From assembly GCA_009917555.1 (NCBI GenBank), contig QZDX01000008.1:1-64000 (forward strand): a stretch of 64,000 nt of DNA, given 5' to 3'. This document shows, in pieces, positions 15,991 to 24,459 of this stretch (the stretch's first letter is position 1; each line of letters begins with the position of its first letter). The DNA comes from a bacterium 1XD21-13. Its GTDB lineage: Bacteria > Bacillota > Clostridia > Lachnospirales > Lachnospiraceae. The position numbers were made by a program, and so were the translations under genes. The notes beneath the pieces were generated by a model. That model ran no database searches, was not told the origin of the DNA, and saw only the letters and a list, made by a program, of their open reading frames with translations.

Positions 15991-18081
15991 ATGGAACAGA
16001 TTATTATATTTGCAGGAACAACGGAGGGGCGTCTGCTCAGCCAGTGGCTTTCCGGGGAGGGCCTTAAGGTCCTTGCCTGTGTAGCCACAGAGTACGGAAG
16101 CCTGATGGTAAAGGAAGGAGATCAGCTTCGTGTACACCAGGGACGCCTGTCCAGGGAGGAAATGGAGCAGCTTTTTCAAAAAGAGGGACTTCCCCTGGTG
16201 CTGGATGCCACCCATCCTTATGCCACAGAGGTATCCTGTAACATACGGACGGCCTGTGAGGAGGCGGGCTGTGAATACCTCCGCCTGATTCGCCCCCAGG
16301 AGAAGCAGTCAGGAACAGACTGTGTGACGGTGGGAAGCGTGGAGGAGGCGGTCTCTTATCTGTCCGGCACTAAGGGTAGGATTTTGGTGACTACAGGAAG
16401 CAAGGAGCTCCATTTCTTTACCAGTCTGCCCGATTATCAGGAGCGAGTCTATGCCCGTGTCCTGCCGTCAGCCCAGGTGGTTGAGCAGTGTCAGAGCTTG
16501 GGATTTCAGGGACAGCATCTTATCTGTATGCAGGGACCATTTTCCAGGGAAATGAATACGGCCATGCTGCGACAATTTGAGGCTTCCTGGCTTGTGACGA
16601 AGGAATCCGGCAGGGAGGGCGGCTTTGGGAAGAAGCTTGCGGCCGCACAGGAGGCCGGGGCAAGGGTGGTGCTTATCGGCAGGCCCCCGGAGCAGGAGGG
16701 CATTTCCGTGGAGGAAGGGGTAGAGCTGTTAAGAAAGCGGTTTTCCTTAACAGCGTATCCTGAATTTGATAGCCGGACTTTAGCCGGAGAATCCACAGAT
16801 CAAGAACAGGAGGATTGTAGAAAAAAAACAGCGGATTTGTCGGGAGAAAGGCGTGCCGTTCTGGTGGGAATCGGTATGGGTCCCCAGGAAAATATGACAC
16901 GGGAGGCGTGGGCAGTCTTTGAGGAGGCCGATTGTATTTTGGGCGCAGGGCGGATGCTGGAGAGCCTTCACATTCTCAGAAAGCCCATGCTGGACGCCTA
17001 CGACCCGATCAAGATGGTCAGCTATCTTCAAAAGCACCCGGAATATCGAAGCATTGCAGTGGCCCTGTCTGGGGATGTAGGCTTTTACAGCGGGGCAAAG
17101 AGGCTGATTACAGCGCTGGAGCAGGAGGGCATTGAGACGGAGCTGCTGCCCGGCATTTCCTCCGCGGCGTATCTGTGCAGCCGGCTTCGGATTGCCTGGG
17201 AGGATGTGAAGCTTATAAGTATTCACGGCCGCAGGAGCAATCTGATAGGAGCGGTCCGGGAAAATTTCCGTACCTTTACCCTCCTTGGTGGAAAGGACAG
17301 CGTGAGGACCCTGTGTGAGGAGCTGCTGGATTATGGCCTGGAGCATACCAGCGTTTATGTGGGCGAACGGCTTCATTACCCGGAGGAGCGCATTTCAAGA
17401 GGAACCCCGAAGGAGCTTTTGGAGCAGATCTTTGACGGGCTCTGCGCAGCACTGATTGAAAACCCGGATTATGAGGGAGGCACGCCCTCCTGCATTTCGG
17501 ACGAGGCATTTATCCGGGGAAAGGCTCCTATGACCAAGAGTGAGATCCGCTGTCTTTCCGTGGCAAAGCTTGGACTTCGCCGGGATTCCATTGTCTACGA
17601 TATCGGCGCCGGAACGGGCTCTGTCAGCGTGGAAATGGCATTGCAGGCAGGGGAGGGCACGGTGTGGGCCATTGAAAAGGAGAGGGAGGCAGCCCGGCTT
17701 ATTCGGGAAAATGCCCGAAAATTCCGGGCCTCCAACATAGAAATTCGGGAGGGCACCGCACCGGAGGCTCTGGCGGATGTTCCGACACCCACCCACGCCT
17801 TTATCGGCGGCTCCTCCGGCAATTTGAGAGAAATTTTAGAGCTTCTCCTTAAAAAAAATCCCCAAATCCGTGTGGTCATAAATGCCGTAACTTTGGAGAC
17901 CGTGGCAGAGGCGGTGCAATGCCTGAAAGACCTGCCATTTACCCAGGTGGAGACGGTGCAGGTGCAGCTGTCAAGGGCAAAGACACTGGGCCGGTATCAG
18001 CTGATGATGGGCCAGAATCCCGTATATATTTTTACGGCACAGGGGAATATGCAGGTGGAAAGACTTACGGGGATGCCATGA
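15991..18081 (+). CDS. cbiJ-cbiE-cbiT: fused cobalt-precorrin-6A reductase / precorrin-7 C5- and C15-methyltransferases
   Basis: A 696-residue protein joining three consecutive enzymes. Residues 1-250 are CbiJ (NADH-dependent reduction of cobalt-precorrin-6A): FAGTTEGRLLS (7-17), LDATHPYA (71-78), VTTGSKEL, KESG. Residues 288-490 are CbiE, the C-5 methylase: VGIGMGPQENMT (292-303), ALSGDVGFYSG (358-368), LPGISSAAYL. Residues about 505-690 are CbiT, the C-15 methylase and C-12 decarboxylase: MTKSEIR (514-520), YDIGAGTGSVSVEM (536-549). A short charged linker (257-287) separates J from E. CbiE-CbiT fusion is the known CobL arrangement; the extra reductase is less usual. No frame break. SD AAATAGAGG upstream. 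Confidence 0.93.
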   Translation: MEQIIIFAGTTEGRLLSQWLSGEGLKVLACVATEYGSLMVKEGDQLRVHQGRLSREEMEQLFQKEGLPLVLDATHPYATEVSCNIRTACEEAGCEYLRLIRPQEKQSGTDCVTVGSVEEAVSYLSGTKGRILVTTGSKELHFFTSLPDYQERVYARVLPSAQVVEQCQSLGFQGQHLICMQGPFSREMNTAMLRQFEASWLVTKESGREGGFGKKLAAAQEAGARVVLIGRPPEQEGISVEEGVELLRKRFSLTAYPEFDSRTLAGESTDQEQEDCRKKTADLSGERRAVLVGIGMGPQENMTREAWAVFEEADCILGAGRMLESLHILRKPMLDAYDPIKMVSYLQKHPEYRSIAVALSGDVGFYSGAKRLITALEQEGIETELLPGISSAAYLCSRLRIAWEDVKLISIHGRRSNLIGAVRENFRTFTLLGGKDSVRTLCEELLDYGLEHTSVYVGERLHYPEERISRGTPKELLEQIFDGLCAALIENPDYEGGTPSCISDEAFIRGKAPMTKSEIRCLSVAKLGLRRDSIVYDIGAGTGSVSVEMALQAGEGTVWAIEKEREAARLIRENARKFRASNIEIREGTAPEALADVPTPTHAFIGGSSGNLREILELLLKKNPQIRVVINAVTLETVAEAVQCLKDLPFTQVETVQVQLSRAKTLGRYQLMMGQNPVYIFTAQGNMQVERLTGMP

Positions 18082-18131
18082 GATCGACAAGCTACATTTT
18101 TGAATTTGGGAATATTTAGGAGAATATAGAT

Positions 18132-19502
18132 ATGAAATTGCCAAGGATTATGCTGGCTGCTCCGGCCAGCGGAAGCGGAAAGACCCTGATTACCTGCGGA
18201 ATTCTGAAAGCTTTAGTAAACCGGGGGTTTCGGACAGCCTCATTTAAATGCGGTCCGGACTATATCGATCCCATGTTCCACAGCCGTGTGATCGGCACAT
18301 GCTCCGGCAATCTGGATACCTTTTTTACAGAGCCGGAGGTGACCCGCTATCTCTTTGGAAGGGCCGCCAGGGAGACGGAGATTTCTGTGGTGGAGGGCGT
18401 GATGGGCTATTTCGACGGACTGGCAGGGATTTCTATGAAGGCAAGCTCTGCGGACGTGGCAGAGGTCTTAGGGATTCCGGTGGTTCTGATTGTAAACTGC
18501 CGGGGCTTAAGTGTTTCCCTCCTTCCACTCATAAAGGGCTTTCTGGAATTTGAAACGCCCACCCGGATTCAGGGAATTATTTTGAATCAGGTGTCCGAGG
18601 GGATGTATCCGGATCTGAAAAGACTCATTGAGGAGCAATTTCCCTTGAAGGTTTTAGGATATGTGCCAAGGCTTTCGGATCTGGTTCTGGAAAGCCGTCA
18701 CTTAGGACTGGTGCTTCCGGGGGAGATAGAGGCCCTTCAGGAGAAGCTGAATCGGCTGGCAAGTGTCTTGGAAGAGACACTGGATCTGGATGCATTTTTA
18801 GCCATGGCAACGGGTGCGCCGGATTTGGAGTACGAGGCTCCCAAGATTCCTGTTTTACAAAATCCCGGATCGATTTCAGTGGCAGTGGCACAGGATGAAG
18901 CATTTTGCTTCACCTACAGGGACAACCTCCAGCTTTTGGAGGAAATGGGCGCCCGTCTGGTGACATTTTCCCCAATCCATGACAGGGAGCTGCCAAAGGG
19001 AATCCAGGGCCTGATTTTGAGCGGCGGTTACCCGGAGCTTCACGCCAGGGCATTGAGTGAAAATACCTCTATGCGAGCTTCCATTTGCCAGGAGGTCTGC
19101 GGGGGGCTTCCCTGTATCGCAGAGTGCGGCGGTTTTCTCTACCTGCACGAAAGCCTGGAGGGGGAGGATGGGGCAAGTTATCCCATGGCAGGTGTCCTGG
19201 AAGCAGGGGCGTATCGGAGGGAGAGGCTTACCCGATTTGGCTATGTGACCCTAAAAGCCCTGGAAAATCAAATGCTGTTAGAGAAGGGGGAGGAAATCAA
19301 GGGTCATGAGTTTCATTACTGGGAGAGTGAGAGCTGCGGGGACAGCATGAGGGCGAAAAAGCCCCTGCGGAAACGGAGCTGGGAATGTGTTCATGGCAGT
19401 GAGACCCTGTACGCAGGCTTTCCTCATCTGTTTTTCTATTCCAATCCCCAGGCGGCCTGGAGCTTTCTGCGAAAATGTGAGGTGACTCCATGTTTGCGTT
19501 GA
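18132..19502 (+). CDS. cbiA: cobyrinate a,c-diamide synthase
   Basis: ATP- and glutamine-dependent amidation of the a and c carboxylates. The P-loop APASGSGKTLITCG lies at residues 10-23, FKCGPDYIDPM follows, and the C-terminal amidotransferase domain has GLPCIAECGGFLYL with the nucleophilic cysteine and HEFHYWES. At 456 residues it is full length. SD TTAGGAG. It overlaps cobU by 13 nt. Confidence 0.95.
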   Translation: MKLPRIMLAAPASGSGKTLITCGILKALVNRGFRTASFKCGPDYIDPMFHSRVIGTCSGNLDTFFTEPEVTRYLFGRAARETEISVVEGVMGYFDGLAGISMKASSADVAEVLGIPVVLIVNCRGLSVSLLPLIKGFLEFETPTRIQGIILNQVSEGMYPDLKRLIEEQFPLKVLGYVPRLSDLVLESRHLGLVLPGEIEALQEKLNRLASVLEETLDLDAFLAMATGAPDLEYEAPKIPVLQNPGSISVAVAQDEAFCFTYRDNLQLLEEMGARLVTFSPIHDRELPKGIQGLILSGGYPELHARALSENTSMRASICQEVCGGLPCIAECGGFLYLHESLEGEDGASYPMAGVLEAGAYRRERLTRFGYVTLKALENQMLLEKGEEIKGHEFHYWESESCGDSMRAKKPLRKRSWECVHGSETLYAGFPHLFFYSNPQAAWSFLRKCEVTPCLR

Positions 19503-20026
19503 TTACAGGAGGAAGCGGAAGCGGAAAATCGGAGTATGCGGAAAATCGGGCCACAGAGCTTGCAAGGAAAACGGGGCTTCCCTTGTATTACATTGCCACC
19601 ATGAGACCCTTTGGGGAGGAAGGCAGAAAACGGGTGGAGCGCCACCAAAGGCTTCGGTCTGGAAAGGGATTTCACACCATTGAACGTTATGTAAACTTAA
19701 AAGAGCTGAAGCTCCCCCAAACGGGAGTGGTCCTTCTGGAATGTCTTTCCAACCTGACGGCAAATGAAATGTTTGAGCCCGATGGGGCAGGCGGAGACAC
19801 CCCAAAGGAAGTCCTTCTTGGGATTCGGAAAATTAGGTCAGGCAGCAGGCATCTGATTGCGGTTACCAATGATATTTTTTCCGATGGAATCACATATGAT
19901 AAAACAACAGAGCAGTATCAGCGTTATTTGGGCCGGATCAACCAAGAGCTGGCAGGAGAGGCGGATGAGGTGACGGAGGTCGTTTGCGGGATTCCCTTGT
20001 GCCTGAAGGCTTCTGCTTCCAAATAA
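19490..20026 (+). CDS. cobU: adenosylcobinamide kinase / adenosylcobinamide-phosphate guanylyltransferase
   Basis: Phosphorylates adenosylcobinamide and then transfers GMP to it. GGSGSGKSEYAE (7-18) is the P-loop; GRKRVERHQRLR (about 44-55) carries the histidine region used for the GMP adduct; VTNDIFSDGI and VVCGIPLCLK complete the CobU pattern. The 178 residues match full-length CobU. GGAAGCGG-type purines precede the start inside cbiA. A second, shorter CobU-like gene follows cobS at 20978. Confidence 0.93.
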   Translation: MFALITGGSGSGKSEYAENRATELARKTGLPLYYIATMRPFGEEGRKRVERHQRLRSGKGFHTIERYVNLKELKLPQTGVVLLECLSNLTANEMFEPDGAGGDTPKEVLLGIRKIRSGSRHLIAVTNDIFSDGITYDKTTEQYQRYLGRINQELAGEADEVTEVVCGIPLCLKASASK

Positions 20027-20040
20027 TGGGGATATTCGAA

Positions 20041-20156
20041 GCGGGAAACAGTAATACCTTGTCAGTGCACAGAACGATTTACAGACGTATGTTTTTACGG
20101 CTGGAAATTGTTCTAGATAAAGGTGTACTGACAAGGTATTACGGAACTGGAATAAA
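20041..20156 (+). repeat. hairpin-SD leader repeat, family 2, full copy (before cobS)
   Basis: Three nested helices: a perfect 16-bp outer stem (20051-20066 with 20127-20142), AGAAC (20071-20075) with GTTCT (20110-20114), and CAG-A-CGT (20082-20088) with ACG-G-CTG (20097-20103). After the outer stem comes GGAACTGGAATAAAG just before the cobS ATG. The full copy at 42205 keeps all three helices with compensatory base changes. It fills the cobU-cobS gap. Confidence 0.85.
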
Positions 20157-20159
20157 GAT

Positions 20160-20921
20160 ATGAGACGATTGTGGAACAGCTTTAAAATTGCATTTGCCAT
20201 GTACTCCAAGATTCCCATGCCAAGGGCAGACTGGGAAAAGGAAAATATGCGCTATATGATGTGCTTTTTTCCCTTGATAGGGGTTGTAATAGGGGCGGTT
20301 ATGGTCCTCTGGAGCCAGGCAGCCTGCTGGCTTGAGGCCGGAACGCTTCTGCGAAGTGTGGGCTATGTACTAATTCCGGTGCTGGTGACGGGAGGTATTC
20401 ATCTGGACGGCCTTCTTGACACTGCGGATGCCTTAAGCTCCTACCAGACCAGAGAGCGAAAGCTGGAGATTTTGAAGGATTCCCATGCGGGGGCCTTTGC
20501 GGTGATTACGGCCTGCTGCTATTTTCTGGCCTGTCTTGGAATCTGGAGTGAGCTTGGGGAGGAACAGGTTCGGCTTCTGGCCGGAGGCTATGTGCTTTCC
20601 AGGACCTTCAGCGGTCTTGCGGTGACGGCATTTCCCAATGCAAAAAAAAGCGGAACCGTAGCCCTGTTCGCAGATGCGGCCCAGAAGCGGTGCGTGGAGA
20701 TCACCATGTATGTCCTGATGGCCCTCTCTGCCGGCTATATGTGTTTTACAAATGTGAAGCTGGGCGCAGCGGCTGTGGCCGGGGCATGGCTGACCTTTGT
20801 GTATTATTATAGGATGTCAAAGAAGCAGTTTGGGGGAATCACCGGAGACTTGGCCGGGTTCTTTTTACAAATCTGCGAGCTGGCGATGGCAGGGACCGTG
20901 TATTTGGCTGGGAAATTTTAA
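20160..20921 (+). CDS. cobS: adenosylcobinamide-GDP ribazoletransferase (cobalamin synthase)
   Basis: Integral membrane enzyme that joins adenosylcobinamide-GDP to alpha-ribazole (phosphate), the last assembly step. FYSKIPMP-like FAMYSKIPMP near the start, then GGIHLDGLLDTADAL and DSHAGAFAVI are CobS signatures holding the metal-binding aspartates. About six hydrophobic segments lie across the 253 residues. The ATG at 20160 is preceded by the family 2 tail (AATAAAGAT), which offers only a weak SD. Confidence 0.94.
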   Translation: MRRLWNSFKIAFAMYSKIPMPRADWEKENMRYMMCFFPLIGVVIGAVMVLWSQAACWLEAGTLLRSVGYVLIPVLVTGGIHLDGLLDTADALSSYQTRERKLEILKDSHAGAFAVITACCYFLACLGIWSELGEEQVRLLAGGYVLSRTFSGLAVTAFPNAKKSGTVALFADAAQKRCVEITMYVLMALSAGYMCFTNVKLGAAAVAGAWLTFVYYYRMSKKQFGGITGDLAGFFLQICELAMAGTVYLAGKF

Positions 20922-20922
20922 A

Positions 20923-20973
20923 GCGAAGCGACTTTATCCTTTAGTGCTGTCGCGCAGCGACTGGAATAGGAGA
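20923..20973 (+). repeat. hairpin-SD leader repeat, family 1 (before CobU paralogue)
   Basis: GCGAC (20928-20932), CTTTAGTGCT, GTCGC (20949-20953), GCA, GCGAC (20957-20961), then TGGAATAGGAGA, whose AGGAGA is the SD of the gene at 20978. It begins two bases after the cobS stop. Confidence 0.85.
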
Positions 20974-20977
20974 AAAT

Positions 20978-21364
20978 ATGATACTAGTAACAGGTGGAGC
21001 CTTTCAGGGAAAAAAGGCATATGCAATGGAAACATTTCCTTTGGAGGAATCTAAGATTGTGGACGGCAGAAGCTGTTCCTGGGAGGAGATTTACACAGCC
21101 GGAGGAATCCTTCATTTTCACGAATATATCCGGCGCAGTCTGGAGGAGGGAAGGGAGCTTAAAACTCTTGCAGAAGATCTGGCCCGGCGAAACCCGGAGG
21201 CGGTGATTGTGGTAAATGAGCTTGGTAGCGGGGTAGTTCCCGTGGACGCTTTTGATCGAAGCTATCGGGAGACAACAGGAAGAATCTGCTGTGAGCTCGC
21301 GAAAAAGGCCCGTGAGGTCCATCGGGTAGTCTGTGGGATTGGCATGGTGATCAAGCATGATTGA
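20978..21364 (+). CDS. short CobU-like protein (kinase-type fragment family)
   Basis: A 128-residue relative of CobU. It has an altered P-loop (GGAFQGKK, against GGSGSGKS in the full enzyme) and the CobU C-terminal pattern VNELGSGVVPVDAFDR..YRE..GR and VVCGIGMVIK. The middle section with the GMP-accepting histidine is missing, replaced by a short tyrosine-rich linker. It could be a separate adenosylcobinamide kinase-like or regulatory subunit working with the full CobU at 19490. The frame is intact and has a good SD from the repeat, so it is not obviously decaying. It overlaps cobC by 8 nt. Confidence 0.75.
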   Translation: MILVTGGAFQGKKAYAMETFPLEESKIVDGRSCSWEEIYTAGGILHFHEYIRRSLEEGRELKTLAEDLARRNPEAVIVVNELGSGVVPVDAFDRSYRETTGRICCELAKKAREVHRVVCGIGMVIKHD

Positions 21365-21980
21365 GATCTATTTGATTCGCCATGGAAAAACCTATGGCAA
21401 TACATTGGGACGCTATATCGGCACTACGGATGAGGGGCTTTGTCCGGAAGGCCGCGAGGCATTAGAGACAGCCGGCTACCCGCAGCCGGAGGCTGTCTAT
21501 GCAAGCCCAATGAGGCGTTGCCTGGAAACAGCCGCGCTTCTCTGGCCGGGGATGCCCGTTCAGACCTTTGACAAGCTTCGGGAATGTGACTTTGGAGAGT
21601 TTGAAAATAAAAATTACCTGGAGCTTCAGTGTAATCCTCATTATCAGACCTGGGTGGACAGCCAGGGACAGATGCCGTTTCCAGGAGGGGAAAGCCGGGA
21701 GGACTTTCAGAACAGATGCCGGCAGGGCTTCCTGGAGGTGCTGGAGGCAGTCCGGCAAAAGGGCTTTCAAAGGGTGGCCCTTGTGGTTCATGGAGGGACC
21801 ATTATGAGTATTCTGGAGGCTTACGGAGAGCCGAAGAGGGCATTTTATGACTGGCAGGTAAAGAATGGCATGGGCTTTCGAACCTGCCTGGATGAGAAGA
21901 ACGAAGGAGGCATTGGGCTTTATGAGGTGGAACCTATTGGCATTGACAGCAGGCTTTGTACTGGACCTGATCCTCGGTGA
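21357..21980 (+). CDS. cobC: histidine phosphatase, alpha-ribazole phosphatase type
   Basis: Phosphoglycerate-mutase-like phosphatase expected to remove phosphate from alpha-ribazole 5'-phosphate or adenosylcobalamin 5'-phosphate. The catalytic LIRHGKTYGN lies at residues 5-14; SPMRRCLETA, the acid-base glutamate region LRECDFGEFENK, and VVHGGTI with the second histidine follow. Length 207 fits. It overlaps both neighbours (CobU paralogue and cbiB), in line with one operon. Confidence 0.88.
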   Translation: MIEIYLIRHGKTYGNTLGRYIGTTDEGLCPEGREALETAGYPQPEAVYASPMRRCLETAALLWPGMPVQTFDKLRECDFGEFENKNYLELQCNPHYQTWVDSQGQMPFPGGESREDFQNRCRQGFLEVLEAVRQKGFQRVALVVHGGTIMSILEAYGEPKRAFYDWQVKNGMGFRTCLDEKNEGGIGLYEVEPIGIDSRLCTGPDPR

Positions 21981-22899
21981 TCCCCGCTGGCTGTACCATC
22001 CGGTGCGGGCCATAGGGCTTTTGATTGATAAAGGGGAAATGGCATTTCGGAGGATATTTCCTAAGTCCCGGCAGGGAGAGCTGACAGCCGGTGTCTTTTT
22101 TGCATTTTTTGTAGTATTTGTATCCACTCTGTTTCCCTTTCTGATCCTGCTTCTGGCATGGAAGCTTAATCCCTGGCTTGCCTTTGCCCTGTGCGTATTC
22201 TGGGATTATCAGCTTTTGGCGGCAAGGTCTCTGAGAATGGAAAGCATGCGTGTCTACGATGCCCTTGAGGACAAGGACTTACCGAAGGCCCGCCGGGCGG
22301 TTTCCATGATTGTAGGGAGGGATGTGGATCGGCTTGATGAAGAGGGGGTGGCAAAGGCAGCCGTGGAGACGGTGGCGGAAAATGCTTCTGACGGGGTCAT
22401 TGCGCCAATGCTGTTTCTGGCCCTTGGAGGTCCGGTTCTGGGCTTTCTCTATAAATCAGTCAATACGCTGGATTCCATGGTGGGCTATAAGAATGAGAAG
22501 TATCTCTATTTTGGCCGTTTTTCCGCTAAGCTGGATGATGTGCTGAACTGGATTCCGGCCAGGGTGTCAGGGTTGTTGATGGTGATTGCAAGTCCCTTTA
22601 CGGGGCTTTCCATGGGACAGGCCCTTCGGATTTACCGCAGAGACAGGAGAAATCACGCAAGCCCCAATTCCGCCCATACGGAGGCAGCGGCAGCGGGTGC
22701 GCTTGGGGTGCGGCTTGCAGGCAATGCCTGGTATTTTGGGAAGCTCTATGAGAAGCCTTTTATCGGGGACTCGCTGCGTCCAATGGAGTATGAGGATATC
22801 CGCAGAGTAAACCAGCTGATGTATGCAGCCTCCATTCTGGCGCTGACAGGGATTTGGGGGCTATGGCTTTTTGTGGGAAAGATAGGGCTGTTTTCCTAA
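21922..22899 (+). CDS. cbiB: adenosylcobinamide-phosphate synthase
   Basis: Membrane protein that attaches aminopropanol (phosphate) to adenosylcobyric acid. LDLILGDPRWLYHPVRAIG near the N-terminus, AVETVAENASDGVIAPMLF and NTLDSMVGYKNEKY are CbiB signatures; several hydrophobic spans are visible. I place the start at ATG 21922, behind AAGGAGG, which gives the family's usual N-terminus (325 residues) and a 59-nt overlap with cobC; an ATG 19 codons earlier reads into cobC. Last gene of the main cluster before a new promoter. Confidence 0.92.
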   Translation: MRWNLLALTAGFVLDLILGDPRWLYHPVRAIGLLIDKGEMAFRRIFPKSRQGELTAGVFFAFFVVFVSTLFPFLILLLAWKLNPWLAFALCVFWDYQLLAARSLRMESMRVYDALEDKDLPKARRAVSMIVGRDVDRLDEEGVAKAAVETVAENASDGVIAPMLFLALGGPVLGFLYKSVNTLDSMVGYKNEKYLYFGRFSAKLDDVLNWIPARVSGLLMVIASPFTGLSMGQALRIYRRDRRNHASPNSAHTEAAAAGALGVRLAGNAWYFGKLYEKPFIGDSLRPMEYEDIRRVNQLMYAASILALTGIWGLWLFVGKIGLFS

Positions 22900-22928
22900 T
22901 TGTACACAAAAATCGTTCAGTAAATGCC

Positions 22929-22957
22929 TTGCAATTGTTTTAGGAGCATGTTAGAAT
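22929..22957 (+). promoter_or_regulatory. promoter for btuR
   Basis: TTGCAA at 22929-22934 and TAGAAT at 22952-22957 are spaced by 17 bp, in the cbiB-btuR gap. It suggests btuR can be transcribed apart from the riboswitch-controlled operon. Confidence 0.5.
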
Positions 22958-22999
22958 TCAGCCATTAAAGTATGTAAAAAAATATTGGAGGAATCTTGA

Positions 23000-23527
23000 A
23001 TGAAGCAGTCATGCATTCACATATACTGCGGCGACGGAAAGGGAAAATCTACCGCAGCCATGGGCCTGGCCCTGCGTGCGGCCGGAAGCGGCCGCAAGGT
23101 TCTTGTAACACAGTTTTTGAAGGACGGAAGCTCCTCGGAGCTGAAGCTCTTAAGAGAGCTGCCCGGCGTGCAGGTGCTGACCTGTTCCCGGCAGTTTGGA
23201 TTTTTCTGGAATATGACAGAGGAACAAAAGGCAGAGGCAAAATGTGCCTATGAGGAGCTCTTTGAGGAGGCGGTTCAAACAGCTTCTAGGCAAGATATTT
23301 TTCTTCTGGTCATGGACGAGTTGATTGCCGCATACAATCACAATCTTCTGGATCGAGAGAAGGTCCTTACCTTTCTAAGAGAAAAGCCGGAGCACTTAGA
23401 GGTAGTACTCACCGGAAGGGACCCGGCACCGGAGCTTGTGGAGCTGGCCGATTATGTGTCTGAAATTCAAAAAAAGAAGCATCCCTTTGATGCGGGCCTT
23501 CCGGCCCGGAGGGGAATTGAGCTGTAG
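23000..23527 (+). CDS. btuR: corrinoid adenosyltransferase (CobA/BtuR/CobO type)
   Basis: Transfers the adenosyl group of ATP to Co(I) corrinoids. HIYCGDGKGKSTAAMGLALRA is the family's P-loop region near the N-terminus (GDGKGKST), followed by QFLK and LLVMDELIAA and a C-terminal LTGRDPAPELVELADYVSEI. The 175 residues are typical. SD GGAGGA 9 bases before the ATG. It can adenosylate both newly made and salvaged corrinoids. It converges on metA with only 14 bases between the stops. Confidence 0.94.
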   Translation: MKQSCIHIYCGDGKGKSTAAMGLALRAAGSGRKVLVTQFLKDGSSSELKLLRELPGVQVLTCSRQFGFFWNMTEEQKAEAKCAYEELFEEAVQTASRQDIFLLVMDELIAAYNHNLLDREKVLTFLREKPEHLEVVLTGRDPAPELVELADYVSEIQKKKHPFDAGLPARRGIEL

Positions 23528-23541
23528 AATACAGCCATGTA

Positions 23542-24459
23542 TTACTCCTCATCCTCCCACTGATAAGGCGTAAGCTGATAAACGTAGTAATTGATCCAGT
23601 TGGTATAAAGCGTATTGGCATGGGCTCGCCACATGAGTGGGGGCCTTTTGTTGATATCATTTCCCTCAAAATAATCCTTGGGGGGCTGAATGGGAAGACC
23701 CTTTCCCTTATCTCTTAGGTATTCCTTTTCCAATGTACACCGGTCGTATTCCGGGTGCCCGAAGACGAAGATTTTCCGTCCTTCCTCAGCCATGGCAATG
23801 AACACCCCGGCCTCCTCCGATTCCGCAAGGACGGTCAGGGCCTTGCAGTCGTGAATGGCCTTGGGGTCCACCGTGGTATGACGGGAATGAGGGGCCAGGA
23901 AAATATCATCAAAGCCCCGGATCAAGGGCTCCTTCCGGTTGTGCACCTGATGGCGGTACAGGCCGAAGAGCTTTTCGGGCAGCAACTGCTTGTTCAGTCC
24001 ATAGTAGTGGTACAGAGCCGCCTGAGCACCCCAGCAGATAAAGAAGGTGGAGGTCACATGGGACTTCGCCCAGTCCATAATCTCCACAAGCTCCGGCCAA
24101 TAGTCCACCTCCTCAAACTCCATCTGCTCCACAGGCGCTCCGGTGATAATCAGCCCGTCAAAACGGCGCTTCTTCACCTGGCAGAAGGGCTCATAGAACT
24201 TATTGATGTGGCTCTGGGCCGTATTCTTGGATTCGTGGGTGCTGACGGTGAGAAAGGTAATATCAAGCTGCAGGGGGGTGTTGGACAGGGAGCGGAGAAG
24301 CTGAAGCTCCGTATCCTCCTTTAAGGGCATCAGGTTTAAAATTCCTATTTTCAAAGGCCGGATGTCCTGGTTTAAGGCTCTTGTCTCATCCATCACAAAG
24401 ATATTTTCCCTTTCCAGTATGGCCCGGACCGGCAGATCGCTTTGTACTTTAATCGGCAT
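23542..24459 (-). CDS. metA: homoserine O-acetyltransferase (MetA type)
   Basis: Acylates homoserine in methionine synthesis. Residue 111 is Glu (ITGAPVE, 105-111); in this family Glu at that place goes with acetyl-CoA and Gly with succinyl-CoA, so acetyl transfer is likely. The nucleophile is Cys142 in FFICWGAQAA; histidine and glutamate partners lie in FVFGHPEYDR. The 305 residues are full length. Start ATG gives the usual MPIKV beginning; the SD is poor. Its product feeds O-acetylhomoserine sulfhydrylation. Cobalamin made by the neighbouring cluster serves methionine synthase, which may explain the nearness (inference). No S-box or T-box was seen upstream. Confidence 0.93.
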   Translation of the reverse strand: MPIKVQSDLPVRAILERENIFVMDETRALNQDIRPLKIGILNLMPLKEDTELQLLRSLSNTPLQLDITFLTVSTHESKNTAQSHINKFYEPFCQVKKRRFDGLIITGAPVEQMEFEEVDYWPELVEIMDWAKSHVTSTFFICWGAQAALYHYYGLNKQLLPEKLFGLYRHQVHNRKEPLIRGFDDIFLAPHSRHTTVDPKAIHDCKALTVLAESEEAGVFIAMAEEGRKIFVFGHPEYDRCTLEKEYLRDKGKGLPIQPPKDYFEGNDINKRPPLMWRAHANTLYTNWINYYVYQLTPYQWEDEE

